64,000 nucleotides of DNA from Cercis canadensis (GCA_003255065.1 QAOA01008066.1:91175-155174), one strand, 5' to 3'. Positions 35,289-49,152 are shown, counted from the first letter of the stretch. Program-made: numbers and translations. The notes: generated by a model not told the origin, from the letters alone.

Positions 35289-36302
35289 ACTTCAAAATGA
35301 AGTAGGTGGTGGCAATTTTGGCCCTGTCCACTTCAATTCCTTGAGCTGAAACCTCGTGCCCAAGCACTATCCCTTCTCGCACCATGAATTGACAGTTCTC
35401 CCAATTTAGTACCAAATTGGTTTCTTCACACATTTTCAGTACACAAGCAAGGTTGCTTAGACATGCATCACAAGATGAACCAAACATATAGAAGTCATCC
35501 ATGAAAACCTCTATGAAGCGCTCCACCATATCAAAAAAGATGGCCATCATGCATCTTTAGAATGTGGTTGGAGCATTGCACAAACCAAAAGGCATACGCC
35601 TGAATGCAAAAGTCCCATAGGGGTAGGTGAATGTGGTCTTCTCTTGATCTTCAAGAGCAACAGATATATGGTTATATCCTTATTAGCCATCAAGAAAATA
35701 GTAGTATTCATGTCTGGCCAACCTATCCAACATCTTATCAATAAAAAGTAGAGGAAAATGATCATTTCTTGTGGCTTTGTTCAATTTCCTGTAGTCAATA
35801 CACATTCTCCACACAGTCATTGTTCTTGTAGGAATGAGCTCATTATTTTTATTTTTTTTACCATAGTCATACCACTTTTCTTTGGCAAGACTTGTATGGA
35901 ACTCACCCATACACTATCAGAAATGGGATAAATAATACCAGCATCCAAAAGTTTCAGTACTTATGCTTTCACCACTCCTTTCATATTGGGATTTAACCTT
36001 CTTTAATGCTCCATAGAGGGCTAGAAATTCTCCTTCATTAATATCTTGTGCATACATAAAGAATGACTAATTCCTTTAATATCAGTAATCATCCACCCAA
36101 TTGTCACTTTATGCTCCCTTAGCACTCTTAGTAACTTATCAACTTTTTTCTCCCTTAGAGATGAGGAAATCATGTCTGGAAGAATGGATGAGTCACCTAA
36201 AAATGCATATTTGAGATACTCAAGCAGTTGTTTAAGTTCTAACACAGGCGGCTTCTCAATTGATGGAAGAGGACGAGAGCCTCCCTTGCCGAAGTTCTTC
36301 AA
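35281..36302 (-). pseudogene. Athila reverse transcriptase, broken
   Basis: Segments read in order: ALVxPILMKEN-like N part (36302-36021), WRMCIDYRKLNKATRNDHFP and LLFIDKMLDRLA (35910-35683), then FIEVFMDDFYMFG with the catalytic FMDD (35550-35281). Stops and frame changes divide the three segments. Confidence 0.8.
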
Positions 36303-36547
36303 AGGATTTTCTGATAAACTGGGGAGGAGTAGCAGTAAGGAAGTTCACAAAGTTTTTTATTTTTGTATTATTTTCTGGAGAAATTCCCAATAGGCATGCA
36401 GCTGTCTACCTCATCATGTTGCTTTAAAGTTTTAAAGACATCAAAAGAAACTTGATCATCCTAAACCCAGAGAATAAGATGCCTCTTTTGCATATCAATT
36501 AAGACATTACTTGTAACTAAGAAAGGGCGTCCCAAAATGATGGGTAT

Positions 36548-36946
36548 TTACTGATCTTCCTCCATATCCAACACCACAAAATCAACTGGAAAAATAAATT
36601 TTTCTACTTTGATGGGTATATCTTCTATAATTCCTCTTGGGTACTTGATGGAGCGATCGGCTAACTGTAGAGAAATGGAAGTGGGTTTAGCTTCTCCTAG
36701 TCCAAGATTCCTGTAAACAAACAAAGACATTAAGTTAATGGATGCACCAAGATCACATAAGGCTTTTCCAAAGAATGAATCACCAATTGTACAAGCAATA
36801 GTAAAACTCCCTAGATCTTTGAGCTTTGGAGGTAGTTTCTTTTGGAGAATGGCACTGCACTCCTCAGTAAGTGCTACAGTTTCAAATTCTTCAAGTCTTC
36901 TTTTATTAATAAGTATCTCCTTCATAAATTTTACATAGCTAGGCAT
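36548..36946 (-). pseudogene. Athila aspartic protease
   Basis: MPSYVKFMKEILINKRRLEE leads to the active-site motif CDLGASINLM (DLG is normal for Athila-type proteases), then SIKYPRGIIEDIPIKV and FPVDFVVLDMEED. Open over 132 residues; upstream gag and downstream RT are in other frames. Confidence 0.8.
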
Positions 36947-37138
36947 TTATGCCAAGGCATCTCCAAAAAGGATATTTATATGGAACTTTTTGAAGACTTC
37001 AAGGAATTTTTTAGAACTGTTTGTCTAGATGATGCTTCTGAAATCTATGAGGGAATGACACTCGAGGCTTGTATGATTGTGGACTTTGTGTGATAGGATT
37101 TGACTTTGGGTGCTCTACTTCACCTATAGGTGTCACTT

Positions 37139-38480
37139 CTATAGGTATAGCAGCAACATGTTTTTTTTTCTTTTTCTGTTACTGTCTCTTTTCCCTTTTG
37201 GTTCTTCCAAAACCTTGCCACTCCTCAAAGAAACTGCATTAACTTTCTCCTTTGGATTCCTTTTGGTGTTGCTGAGCAAAGTACATTGATCTCTAAAAGA
37301 AAGTATGTTAGAAATCTGCCTGACTTGCACATCTAGGTTCCAAATGGAGGTTGCTTGATTTTGCAACGTAGTGTTAGTTCTTGTCATGAATTGAGTGGTA
37401 TTTACTATCAACTGAGCAAGGGCATCTTCCAAAGAGAGCTTGGGTGGTGGTGGTTAAGATTGCATGTGAGGTTGTGATAAAGGTTGGTATCTAGACGGTC
37501 TCACCACATTCTGAGAATTTTCCAAGAGAATTTGGGGTGATTGCGCCATCCTGGATTATATGTGTTTGAGTAAGGATTTCCTTGTCTGTTGTTATTTCCA
37601 TCAAATTGGGCTTCTTCTAACAATTGTGGCACATTTGAGTTAATAACTAGCCAATCTACACTGGGGTGCTCTCCATGACACACTTCACATAGGACTAGAG
37701 TAGTGTAAATGACATTAGCTGTCAAGGTGCCCAGTTGCTTTGCAATAGTGTCCATCTTGGCATTGAGAGCAACAATGGGATCTATAGCATGCATCCCATA
37801 GGCTTTCTTGGTGGGACCTCTTTCAGAAGGCCATTGACAAGCATTTGCCGCCATTTGATCAAGTAGCTTGAAGGCTTCCTCATCAGTCTTTTCCATTAAT
37901 GATCCACTTGCAATGGCATCAAGTAAGGTTCTAATGGACCTATTCAAACCATTGTAGAAAGTTTAAATTTGGAGCCACTCTAGTAAACCATGATGTGGAC
38001 ACTTCCTTAGCAAGCCCTTAAACTACTCCCAAGCTTCATGTAGTTCCTCCACGTCAATTTGCACAAAAGTGTTAATATCATTGCACATTCTAGCTGTTTT
38101 TGCAGGTTGGAAAAACCTTGCAAAGAATTGCTCAGTCATCTCATCCCATGTACTGATAGAACCTGGTGCAAGAGAGCATAGCCAATTCCTTACTTCATCT
38201 TTCAGTGAGAATGGGAATAAGCGTCAGTGGTGCCATTATATTTGAAGGTATCGCAAATCTCCAGAAATTCAGCCAAGTGTACATTGGCATCTTCAATGGC
38301 TAGCTCTCCAAATTGGTTGGTTTGCATCATCTAAATGACACTAGCCTTTATCTCGAACTGGTTAGCTGCAATGGTTAGCCTATCGATTCCTAAGATCAGA
38401 GTTGGTCCCTTTAGAATCCCATAGCCCTTTAAAGCTTTTCAAACTGCCACTGGCTTTGCGTTTTCCATAAGGTTGGCCAT
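37139..38480 (-). pseudogene. Athila gag
   Basis: The retrotransposon gag core is readable with stops in about 38460-37960 (WLCSLAPGSISTWDEM, FFARFFQPAKTA). The C-terminal half, 37947-37501, is open and has a Cys/His motif beginning CEVCHGEHPS. 37432-37139 reads NAVSLRSGKVLEEPKG, the typical gag tail before protease. Confidence 0.75.
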
Positions 38481-38700
38481 GGTAATCTGAAAGGGTGTAA
38501 AGGTGTTTCTTTTTTCCCTTCGATTTTTCTTACATTTCTTCTCGATTTTAGAATTCAAAGGAATTAAATTGGCACACCCTGCACTTCTTATAAACTATAG
38601 ACAAAACCTAAAAAACAAAGAGCACAGGTTTAAAACAGAGAAAAATAAATTTCTCGATTAAGAATATAATACCATAGTATTGATATTAATAGACGCACAG

Positions 38701-38718
38701 TCCCCGAAAACGGTGCTA
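38701..38718 (-). promoter_or_regulatory. Athila primer binding site (tRNA-Asp-like)
   Basis: Minus-strand TAGCACCGTTTTCGGGGA resembles the tRNA-Asp PBS (GGCGCCGTTGCCGGGGA) used by Athila and Tat elements. It lies six bases beyond an LTR-like ...ACACAACA end. Confidence 0.7.
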
Positions 38719-38724
38719 AAAACT

Positions 38725-40156
38725 TGTTGTGTTAAAATGGAAAGCAAGTGCACGCTATCGTCTTACAAGTAATAAAGTGAAAATACAGATATCATCCAAT
38801 GGAGACTATGGCTAATTAAGTATCAAAATTGGGTGTATCCTACTTTTATCTAGACAATCAAAATCAATAAAGACTTTATATTGAGCAATAATTGAAATGC
38901 AAGGGTAATAAAATGAGGTTGGAATATGAATGATAAATATCTAAGGTTTTCGATTTCACCATAGCTAGTCCAATTCATTATTCCTACTTCATTAACCAAG
39001 AACTATCTTATTTATTACTTAGCCAAGAATCCTAAATTATCCATTAGTCTTTCCCAAGATCAAACAGATTTATTCCTAAGCATTAATCCACTATATTCTT
39101 ATGTGAATTTAGACTACCCAGAAATTTCTTTAGTTCAATGATTCTCTAATCAGCTACATAAGCCACAAGGGTATATTCATAATCCTTGTGGAGCTTATGA
39201 TCTTCATCTCTATGATCTATAATCACAATTCACCTCCCAATTCATTGAAATCATCCGGTCAACTAATTCATGACCAGTAAATTAGAAGCAAATAGCATTA
39301 AGAAGAAGATAATAACAGAAACAATAGTTCTTGAATAAAATAAGTAGAAGGACATGAATTATCCTAACTAGGCTACATCGTAACCCTAGAGAGGAAATTA
39401 GTTCATAACAATGGAATAAAGCATGATTACACAAAAATTAAACATAAGTGCAAGAGAAAAGATGAAAGAAACTCTTAGACTTCTGAAACTCAGTGATGGA
39501 AACCTAATCTTCAAGCTTGATCTCCCTTTTCTACTTGCCTCTTGTGTAAAAATATGTGGAACCCTAATTTAGTCTCTAAAAATCCTATTTATATGTTCTA
39601 GGAAGTTTAAAACAAAAAAGAAATAAAATAAACTAGCAATCCTAGTGAAAATAGGAGTATTGAAAGTCAATTCACAAGTTGGTTCTCGGAGGGCTGCAGC
39701 CTCTTGGTTGGGCGCTGTAGCGCCCTAGCTTTTGTCTGGAACATGGGATTCTATCAAAGATGGGGGTTGCGATGCCCAAGTCCCTATCTCTGGGGTGGTT
39801 GTTCAATTTCCCAGGCATTGTGGCACCCTAGCTCCTGGTCTCTAGTGTACTTTTCTTCATTTAGGGCACTGTGGCGCCTGCTGTAGAGCGCTATTGAAGT
39901 TTCAATCACTTGCGTGCAAAGCAGCATTGCAGCACTGGGATTGAGGGCTACAGCGCCCAAGTTGTTGCCTCCAGTCAAATTTTCCAAAAATCTTCTCTTT
40001 TTTTAACTCCGAAAGACACCAAAGTGACTTCCAATGACTTCTAACATGAAAACCTATCAAAGATATAATTAAACATCAGAATTTAACCTACCATGGCTTA
40101 GAACTAATAAAAATTGAGCTAAATTAGTCATAAGATAAGCGGTACGAAACTGACTT
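38725..40156 (-). repeat. Athila 5' LTR-like region
   Basis: About 1.43 kb between the PBS and the 10-bp flanking repeat. It contains several 'gcgctgtagcgccctagc' phrases (39690-39965). Its outer edge does not begin with TG, so the true LTR start may be lost. No matching LTR is present at the other end. Confidence 0.55.
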
Positions 40157-41110
40157 ATAACTGGTTGTGACACAGAAGACTAGGTCATGCTAATTTTCAG
40201 TTGATCTCTAAATTAGCCAAAAAGGAACTAGTCTAAGGGCTTCCAAAATTAGCTTTTGAGAAAGACAAAGTCCATTCTACCTATCAGCAAGGCAAACAGA
40301 AAAAGTCCTCATTTAGCTATAAGAAGGAGTTGTCCACTTCCAGGCCATTGCAACTGCTTCATATAGACCTCTTTGGACCTACACCCACATCGAGTTTAAA
40401 TGGTAAAAAATATGGATTTGTAATAGTTGATGACTATTCCAAATTCACATGGGTTTACTTCCTTGCTCATAAAGATGAAGTCTTCTTGTTCTTTGAAAAG
40501 TTTTGTAAAATAATACAAAATGAAAAAGGATTTGTCATCTCTTCTATTTGAAGTGATCATGGCAAGGAGTTTGAGAACAAGCTTTTTGAAATTTTTTTTG
40601 ATAAAAATGGTATTCACCATAACTTATCCTATCCTTGGACTTCTCAACAAAATGAGGTAATTAAAAGGAAGAACAGGATGTTAGTTGAAATGGGAAGAAT
40701 CATGCTTTGCGAAAATGATTTACCTAAATATTTTTGGGCAAAAACTGTAAATACAACTTGCTATATTTCATATTTGATAAGACCAGTTCTGAAGAAAACT
40801 TCTTATGAGCTATGGAAATGAAGAAAACTGAGTTATTTCCATGTTTTTGGCTACAAATGCTTTGTGCTAAATAATGGTAAGGATCAATTAGGAAAATTTG
40901 ATTCTCGGTTTGATAAAGGAATTTTCTTAGGATATTCTCTCTCTATAAAGCTTATAGAGTCTTTAACAAAAGAAAACTAGTTGTGGAGAAATCTATGCAT
41001 TTTGTCTTTGATGAATCTAACATTCCTTTGAGTACAAATGCTCTTGAGGATAATGAACTAGTGCAGGAAAATATTATAGCACTGTCATCAGCAAATGACA
41101 ATAGGAAAGA
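40157..41110 (+). pseudogene. Copia integrase
   Basis: Continues the frame broken at 30310: HRRLGHANFQLISKLAKK, then the DDE core with LHIDLFGPTP, SDHGKEFENK and QQNEVIKRKN, followed by LPKYFWAKTVNTTCYISY and FHVFGYKCFVLNN. There is a TGA in place of the first Trp of WHRRLGH, a TGA before SDHGKEF and later frame changes. Confidence 0.8.
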
Positions 41111-41520
41111 GTCACAACGAAAATTAGTTCAAGAATAAGCTCCTCAGGAGAATATGAAAAAGTATTTACCAAAAGAAACTAGAACTTCAAAGAACCATAC
41201 GATAACCAATGTCATTGGTGACTTCAGCAAATCTATGAACACTAGGGCTTCAGTCAGAGACCATCATATAAATCTAACATTTCTCTCCATTTTCAAGCCA
41301 TCAATATCAATTATGTTTTACAAGATGAAGCTTGGATAATTGCTATGCAAGATGAATTAAACCAATTTGAAAGAAACAAAGTTTGGACAATTGTGTCTCT
41401 ACCAAGTAATCACTTAATCATTGGCACTAAGTGGGTTTTCATAAACAAGCCAGATGAAGATGGTAAAGTAGTAAGAAATAAAGCTAGATTTGTAGCACAA
41501 GGGTATAATCAAAGAGAATG
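41111..41520 (+). pseudogene. Copia reverse transcriptase, N-terminal part
   Basis: MQDELNQFERNKVWTIVSLP, GTKWVFINKPDEDG and NKARFVAQGYNQRE are the conserved start of Copia RT. The protein is cut at 41520 by the second insertion and resumes at 46222. Confidence 0.85.
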
Positions 41521-42621
41521 TGTAGACAATGTATTTTGTTCGGAGGTGTTACATGTTTTGAAAAAAAAAATTTTAATTATTTAAAATTCAAAATTTATGT
41601 TTTNAAAATTAATTAATTAAAATTCAAAATTTATGTTTTCAAGTGAAAAATCTGATTTTAGGGTCTTTAAAGCCTCTTTTAGCTTTTGGATCCAAGTTTT
41701 GGTCTTTGGACATTGGCCCACTTCATTTTAACCCAAGTTAGGAGGTCATTTGACCCGTTTTCTTTAAATTTGAGTTTGGGCTTCTTGGCCTATTTTATTT
41801 TATTTAAATACTTTGTTTGGACATAAAGATTATAAGTTTCTAGACTTTTAGCATTTTGGGTCAAAACTCATGTTTTGGGCTTGACCCGTCATACTAAAAC
41901 TCTAATTTGAGGGTCTTTGGGCCCACCCAATTTTTTGTTTTCTACATGTTTTTGGTCCAAATAAATGATATATGTTTGCTGGACTATTTAATATGTTTGA
42001 GGTTTTATTTGGGTCCAATTGGACCAACTTAGATCCAAGGTTGAGCCTTTTAGGCTCACTTTGGCCCAATTGGCCCATTAGATTTTTTTTGCTTTTATTT
42101 TTAATCAAAAATAAAATAAATTTGTATGAATTATGGAGGTGATTTTTGGCCAAGCTAAGAGAGAAGGGTTTCATTAGGGTTTTGGCAAAATATCAAGAAA
42201 ATGAATGTTGCATGTGCCTTGCAAGTGCCAAGAAGCTCCCTTTTAGAGTTTCTTGTCTTATTTCAGCAAAAATGGGATTAGGATGATTAAAAATTTGAAA
42301 GGAGGTCAACTAGGGTTTAAGAAATATTCCTAAGGATAAGTGAAAAAATCTAGTCTCAAGGAAGCTTAATGGAAGTTCCTTATGCAAGGCAATTTTGGAA
42401 AAATTGTTAATGGAGGCTTCTTAACCTTATTTTTTCATGAAATAAAAATACAAATTGGAGGGACTAAAGTGTGTAATTTGGCTAGGGCCATTTTGGGGAA
42501 GAATTATTGGAGTTTTTATATGACAAGGCTATAGGAAAATGGGAGGAAGGTGCAAAAAGGGAAGGAAATGACCCAACTACCCCCAATGTGCTCACCAAAT
42601 TGAGAGGGCTGATTGCATAAG

Positions 42622-42655
<34 letters not shown>

Positions 42656-42998
42656 NNNNNNNNNNNNNNNNNNNNNNNNNNNNNNNNNNNNNNNNNNNNN
42701 NNNNNNNNNNNNNNNNNNNNNNNNNNNNNNNNNNNNNNNNNNNNNNNNNNNNNNNNNNNNNNNNNNNNNNNNNNNNNNNNNNNNNNNNNNNNNNNNNNNN
42801 NNNNNNNNNNNNNNNNNNNNNNNNNNNNNNNNNNNNNNNNNNNNNNNNNNNNNNNNNNNNNNNNNNNNNNNNNNNNNNNNNNNNNNNNNNNNNNNNNNNN
42901 NNNNNNNNNNNNNNNNNNNNNNNNNNNNNNNNNNNNNNNNNNNNNNNNNNNNNNNNNNNNNNNNNNNNNNNNNNNNNNNNNNNNNNNNNNNNNNNNNN
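42656..42998. other. Assembly gap (343 Ns)
   Basis: Unsequenced bases following a long A-run. Sequence right before the gap reappears after 43870, so gap size and order are unreliable. Confidence 0.95.
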
Positions 42999-44037
42999 GA
43001 AAGAACTTTGATTAACAACTAAAAGGAAGAACAACAACTCATAATCTCAAAACCAATAATCAGAATAGCAAAACCTGGATTGATATGTTGGATTAGCCCT
43101 CCATGAACAAGAGGAGCTGAAGTTCTTACAAAATATCTAAAAGAAAACTTAAGAACTAAGGAAAGCTCAAAAATCTGTCTAAAATATCAAATGAGGTGAT
43201 TATGAATTTCGGCTGCCTCCTTCTTCTGATATAGACCTCCAATTTTACATGCACACCTAAATTGCCCTTAGGGCACACTTGTTCCCATGGGCCTTAGCTT
43301 CAATTGGGCTTTGGTTTGGGCCCATTTGGACTTGTCATGAGGAAGTTAGGCCCATTTAAGTGGCAGAAGGTGTCTGGAACCGTCAGCTAACTTGCACAGC
43401 AAATAAGACCATCTTCCACATAAAATATGGTGAACCGGTCTTCATATCACTTGAAGCTCTGTCTGTTAGCTTTCCAATGGTACCAGTTTCAGGTCAATCT
43501 GACATCTACAACTCAAGTTATGACCCAAATACTGCATGTAGGTCAGGATCCTGCGACAGCATGTCTTCTCTGGCTTCCAGGCTGCATATGACCTTCTGAA
43601 CGTCCGAATTAGCTTTGGAGCCCTGAAAGAAAGTTGTAGAAAATTCTCTCAGCTTTCCAACAAGGTATGACTCGGAATTTTTGGACATCCAGAACTCAAG
43701 ATATGCCTGAAACACAGAGACAGCATATAATGCCCAGTATTGCTGGAAATTGCAATTAAGCATAAATGGATCCTAAGTCATGAAATGAGGTCTAAGTCTA
43801 TGCAATTCAGCCCAAAAGAGGTTTAAAAGACTAAGTATGAGGAATAACTATTGTATAAAAAGTGTGTTCATCAAAGGGACTAAAGTGTGTAATTTGGCTA
43901 GGGCCATTTTGGGGAAGAATTATTGGAATTTTTATATGACAAGGCTATAGGAAAGTGGGAGGAAGGTGCAAAAGGGGAAGGAAATGACCCAACTACCCCC
44001 AATGTGCTCACCAAATTGAGAGGGCTGATTGCATAAG

Positions 44038-44143
<106 letters not shown>

Positions 44144-46221
44144 TCTCACAATATGCTCTCAAAGTGAAAAGAAAAAAGGATGTGAGAGAACTTGAAAAAA
44201 CATATCAAAGAGAGGAAATTTGAGAGAAAAGTTGAGTGTTTTTTAGAGTTCTTAAAGTATTCTTGAGTATTCTTCATATTTTTGGAGAGAAAAACACAAA
44301 ATAAAGAGCGATTTGAGTTTTTTGGATTTGGGTTCTACACTTTTGAGCAAGGAAGATGAGTTTTCTTGAAGAACACAATGTAACATTCACTCTTCTCTTG
44401 AGTTTTTGCCATTTTCTTGGTTGTCTTTGTTTGAATCTATGTGAATTGCATGTTTTTTCTTAGTTTCCCTCTTGAATGCCTCCATTTCATTTTGATTCCA
44501 TGAATCTTATTTCACTTAGACTCTTTTTCTTGTTGATTCAACTTGATTTAAGAAAATTCCCCCCTTGAACCCCTTCATTTTTTGTTGACTTCACTTGATT
44601 TATCATTTTATATATTGTTTAACCTTTGCCTCCATTTTCATTTTGGGTCTTATTTGGGTCTTAAGTTTTGAATTTTGTCATGCTTGAATTCAAATTGGCC
44701 ATTTGGGACAGTGATTATCAAATTTAGTTTTTAAATGGTCATTCTTGGACCTGTTAGTCCAATACTGACAATGCTCGGTCTTTTGACCATAATTTGAGTT
44801 TTACAACTTCAAATTGCATGATTCTTATTTTATTAGAACCTTGAGATACGTATCTTCCTTGAATATAAATTTCATATTTTTTCTAAGTCTTATTTACTCT
44901 CAGTTTTAATTTGAAACTGACTATTTTCTCTGCACTGTGAAATTGTTAGTTGATTTGGCAGTGTTCAGTTTTTGAGCCATATATTGAGTTAGAGAGATAA
45001 TTTTGTATGATTTTTGATTCTTTAGAACCCTAAGACATTTTTCTATGTCATGTAAAATTTTGGAGTCAAATATCATTGACATGCATTCCCAGTTTTCTTT
45101 ACAAATTTCCCATGTTTTATGTTCTGTTTTCGGTCTTTGTTGTTTTGTCTTTTCTTGATTTTACCTTTATGTTTAGTTGCTTTCCTTGCTTCTTTTTTTG
45201 GAACCACTTGCATTCCATGATCCTCAATTTGTTTTATCTTTGTTTTGGCTTTGATTTGTTTTACTCTTGAGCTTAATTCTTGATTTTTCCCCTTGATGTT
45301 TGGCTTAGGGATTGCATGCTAATTAGGAGTATATGTCTGCTCCCCTATTTAACCAAATGTTGTTGCCTTAGTTTGCATGCTATTTTCATGTTTTTTTTTA
45401 TTTTGACTCTTAATGGCTACTACATGTGCTTTAATATTATATGTCTTTTCACTATAAGTTGACATGTTCCTTGCAGTATCTTGTCATTTATTGTTATGTG
45501 TTGTGGTTGTTCACTTGCTTATGCATATGTGACTTTCAATTTTCCTATTTTGAGCCATCTAATGTGTGTTCTATGTAAAGTATATCACAATCCTTGGGCC
45601 ATTAGCAAAACCCTAAGGTGGTTCGGAGACTTGGACGGTTTGTTTATTTAATTTATATTTTGCCAAATCATATACCCCAAACCCTTTTTTAGGTGTATAA
45701 TCATGCATTACATTTAGGGCTTTTTGTTCGAGTTTACAAAATTTATAGGCTCTTCGCTTATCATGGAAAGATAGATGGGCATGTCTTATATGAGACGAAC
45801 CAACTCTATCCAACTTAGGCGGAGATAAGCGCCACCTTGAGAGGAGTTTTATACACCCGACGGGAGGAAGGATTTTGGGCTCGTAAGAATTCATGCATTT
45901 CATGTTTATTTATTGTACTTTTATTAGTGAATGTAGTTTATTTATGAGAATGAATAAATGATATCTTTTGGTCATATCTTGTCTTATCTTTGCATAGCTA
46001 ATTTAGGATAATCATCTTTAGACGGATGTTGTGGGGTGCCTAACACTTTCCTTATGCATAAATAAACTCCCAAACCTTTTTAAAATTAAAAATGAGTTTT
46101 CTAATTGTTTCCTATTTTCTTAATACAATTAGTGGCAATTCCAAGTTTTTTTCGAAAACTAATCTCTTTTAAAAAAAGTCTGCCATCCTCGTTGCGGCAA
46201 CCCTTCGGGAACATTGTGACA

Positions 46222-47036
46222 TAAGGTATTGACTTTGAAGAAACCTTTGCACCCATAACTAGATTAGAAGCCATTGGAATTCTTCTTACATATGCATGTT
46301 ATAAAGATTTCAAACTTTTTCAAATGGACGTAAAAAGTGCCTTTCTAAGTGGTTTGTAAATGAGCTAGGAAGTGAGGAAGTTTATGTTAAACAACCTCTC
46401 GGTTTTGAAAATCTTGATAATCCAAACTATGTTTACAAGCTTTCTAAAGCACTCTATGGTCTTAAACAAGCTCCTAGAGCTTGGTATTAAAGACTTAGTG
46501 AGTTCTTAATGCAAAATGTTTTTCAAGAGGAAAGGTTGATACTACTCTTTTTACAAAAAAAAATGCTAAGCATAACATTCTCTTAGTGCAAATATACGTT
46601 GATGATATTATTTTTGGTTCCACTAATGAGTTGTTATACAAGGAGTTCGAAAAGCTTATGAAAGGAGAGTTTGAATTGAGTATGATGGGAGAGTTGACTT
46701 TCTTCCTCGGATTTCAGGTTAAACAATTGAATGATGGCATCTTCCTCAATCAATCCAAATATATAAATGAGCTCTTAAAGAAATTTAGCATGAATAATGC
46801 TAAAAGTATAACAACTCCTATGAGTCCATTAACAAAATTGATTTATGATGAAAAAGGTAAATCAATTTGTGAGAAAAAGGTACCGAGGTATGATTGGGTC
46901 CTTATTGTATTTGACTGCCAGTAGGTCTGATATTATGTACAATGTATGTATTTGATCTAAATATCAAGTTAATTCTAAAGAGTCTCATCTTGCTGACTTA
47001 CTGTGGTAAAAAAGATTTTTTGATATTTGGCAAATA
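46222..47036 (+). pseudogene. Copia reverse transcriptase, C-terminal part
   Basis: [20 protein letters not shown] and [12 protein letters not shown] precede the catalytic IYVDDIIFGS (46586 on), then FLGFQVKQLNDGIFLNQSKY and KSITTPMSP. Several stops occur. It ends at the third insertion (47042). Confidence 0.85.
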
Positions 47037-47041
47037 CTCTT

Positions 47042-49152
47042 TGCTGATACCCAATTTTGTCCTAATCAGCTTATGAAGAACAAATATAAAAAATAAAGTG
47101 TTTGAAATACTTACAATAATAATAGCTTAAAGAATACAAAAATACAAAAAAAAATTATTATTATTATTATTAAAAAAGAACAGTAATAAATAAATAAATA
47201 AAAAGCAAAGAAGAAATGAGTGCTCTGTGAGGCCACATGCAAGGCAGCAACCCGGCTGCTGTTCATCACTCCGGCACCACTCCTTCTAGCCATGCCTCTT
47301 GTAGCTTGAAAACAAGAAACAGGAAAATCACATAAGTGCAACTTGCACAATTCTTCAACTATAAAGGGAGACACAGACCAGAGGAGGAAGGAGGAATTTT
47401 CGGGGAAGCAAAAAAGAGGACATAAAATAGCAACCAGAGGTAACACAGAAGAGAAACTCCAAAAAATTTATCAGTGCAAGTATTAACACTATCTCATCAT
47501 TCTTTTTATGCTAATTTCTTCTCACGAATTTAATTAAAAAAAAGGAAAATTATTTGCTATTTTTTTTCATTTTTGTTTTCAGACAACAAGGGGTTGGCAC
47601 CGTCAATGGCAGTGGCTCCACCCCATTCCCATTAGCACCCAATCTAGAGAGAGAAACATCACCAAACAGAGACACCACCATTGAGAAAAATCAAGCCCCA
47701 CCCCAATTTCTTAAATTTTTTAGAGAGAGGTATAAAGAAGTTTAGAGAAATAGAGAGTGAAATTTTTTACCTGTCACTGATTCTTGAGAAATAAAGCTGA
47801 GCCCATGAGATTTCTGTATTTTCTCCACCCTCTGCTTCTTGTTTTCTCCTCCATCGCCGCTCCCCCTTCTCTGCTCCCCTTCTCAGGTTCTTGTCTCTTT
47901 CTTTTCCCTTTTCAATTTGTGTGTTTGACTTTTCAATGCACTATTTCCCTTTTTGCTTTTGTTTTTACTTTTTTTAATTGCTTTCACTTAGAATGTCGGT
48001 CATGTGGCTGCCTTAGTCTTATTTTTTTAATTATTTTTATTTTTATTCTCTTTTTCATTATCTTTTGTCATTATTGGATCAACCCATGAAGTGGGCCGAA
48101 TTTCTCAAATTGCTCCATAGTTTCTTAACGTTTGCTTGTTATTGATGAGTTTAGACTTTAATAATTTGAATAAGTCTCTTTTGTTGTAGTTATTATTAGT
48201 TCATAGTTTAGCCCACTAAATTATTACTTTATTATTATTTTATTTATTTTATTAAAATGTTAACTTTGTTTATAAATAAAGTCAAAGTCCGACGACAGAT
48301 TAAGTTGAGAAAGAATTGTATCGACAATCTTTCTTAATTTTTCTGAGGTGAGAAATAATTTCTTGGTTGTGTCAGAGGTACTAAAATGGCCAATGAAATT
48401 TTAATATTGCTTTGATTCCTTTAATTACTTTATTTTTGACATTTTACATTGCATCTTATTTTATTTTATCATTATTTCTGTTCATGCTGGAATAAGATTA
48501 CCGATGAGGGAATAATCAAATTTAGCCATAATGATAGCGATACTTTGACATTCCGGAGGTGAAGAGTGTCACTTTAGTCTTTCTAGATGTACTGGTAGAC
48601 TTAAAGATAGATCTCTGATAAAAATCTTTTACCACGAATCTCGAACTCGTTTCTTTTAACAAGCACAATAAATTGCATTTTCGCACATTTCGCAGTTATC
48701 ATTTCAGTTATCAAAATGTTAAAACATTGCCTATGACGGAATAAATTAGGAAAGGATTGTAATAACAATCACTGTCTCTACCCAATAGTCTTTAGGTATA
48801 TTTTTAAGTTTTACCAAAGGTACTGGTAGGATTTAATAACACATTAATCTATTTTAATAATCAATTTTATTCAACCATTTTTTAGATGACATAAAATTAA
48901 ATTGGTAACCATTCTTTAGAACGGGCGTCGTAGGGTACTAACACCTTCCCTACACGTAACCAACTCTCTTACTCAAATTCTGATAACGTAGACCAAACTT
49001 GTTTTATAGGCATCCAATCATGCCTTAAATTGATTAGTGGCGACTCTATTAATTTTTTCCAATTATTTTCTTTTAATTAAAAAACTATACAATTTTAGAT
49101 AATTCTTTTCGCCGCCTCGCATTGTCGTGCTCTCGAAAAGGACGTTGCAACA
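47042..49152. mobile_element. Solo LTR-like element with perfect 5-bp duplication
   Basis: 2111 bp starting TGCTGATACCCAATTTTGTC and ending GACGTTGCAACA, flanked by ctctt at 47037-47041 and 49153-49157. TG...CA ends, a perfect 5-bp target duplication and no internal domains indicate a solo LTR, likely of a large Gypsy (Tat-like) family given its 'attagtggcgactcta' and 'cgccgcctcgcattg' 3' region. Confidence 0.8.

Larger units (their letters stand above)
30311..40156 (-). mobile_element. Athila-like Gypsy retrotransposon body inserted in the Copia element
   Basis: Minus-strand order: LTR-like region, tRNA-Asp-type PBS, gag, protease, RT, RNase H, H2C2 and integrase core, then a separate downstream ORF with the 'putative plant transposon protein' domain, the Athila layout. 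It is flanked by a perfect 10-bp repeat ataactggtt (30301-30310 and 40157-40166) inside the Copia WHRRLGH region. The low-coordinate end stops in the downstream ORF region without a 3' LTR, so this is not a standard complete insertion. Confidence 0.8.

Noticed and set aside
42482..43037. Long open frames across the N gap
   Set aside because: They consist of poly-Phe or poly-Lys from homopolymers and unknown residues from the gap.
47111..48089. Two open frames of about 100 codons inside the 2.1-kb inserted element
   Set aside because: Hydrophobic low-complexity translations inside a solo LTR with no domain.
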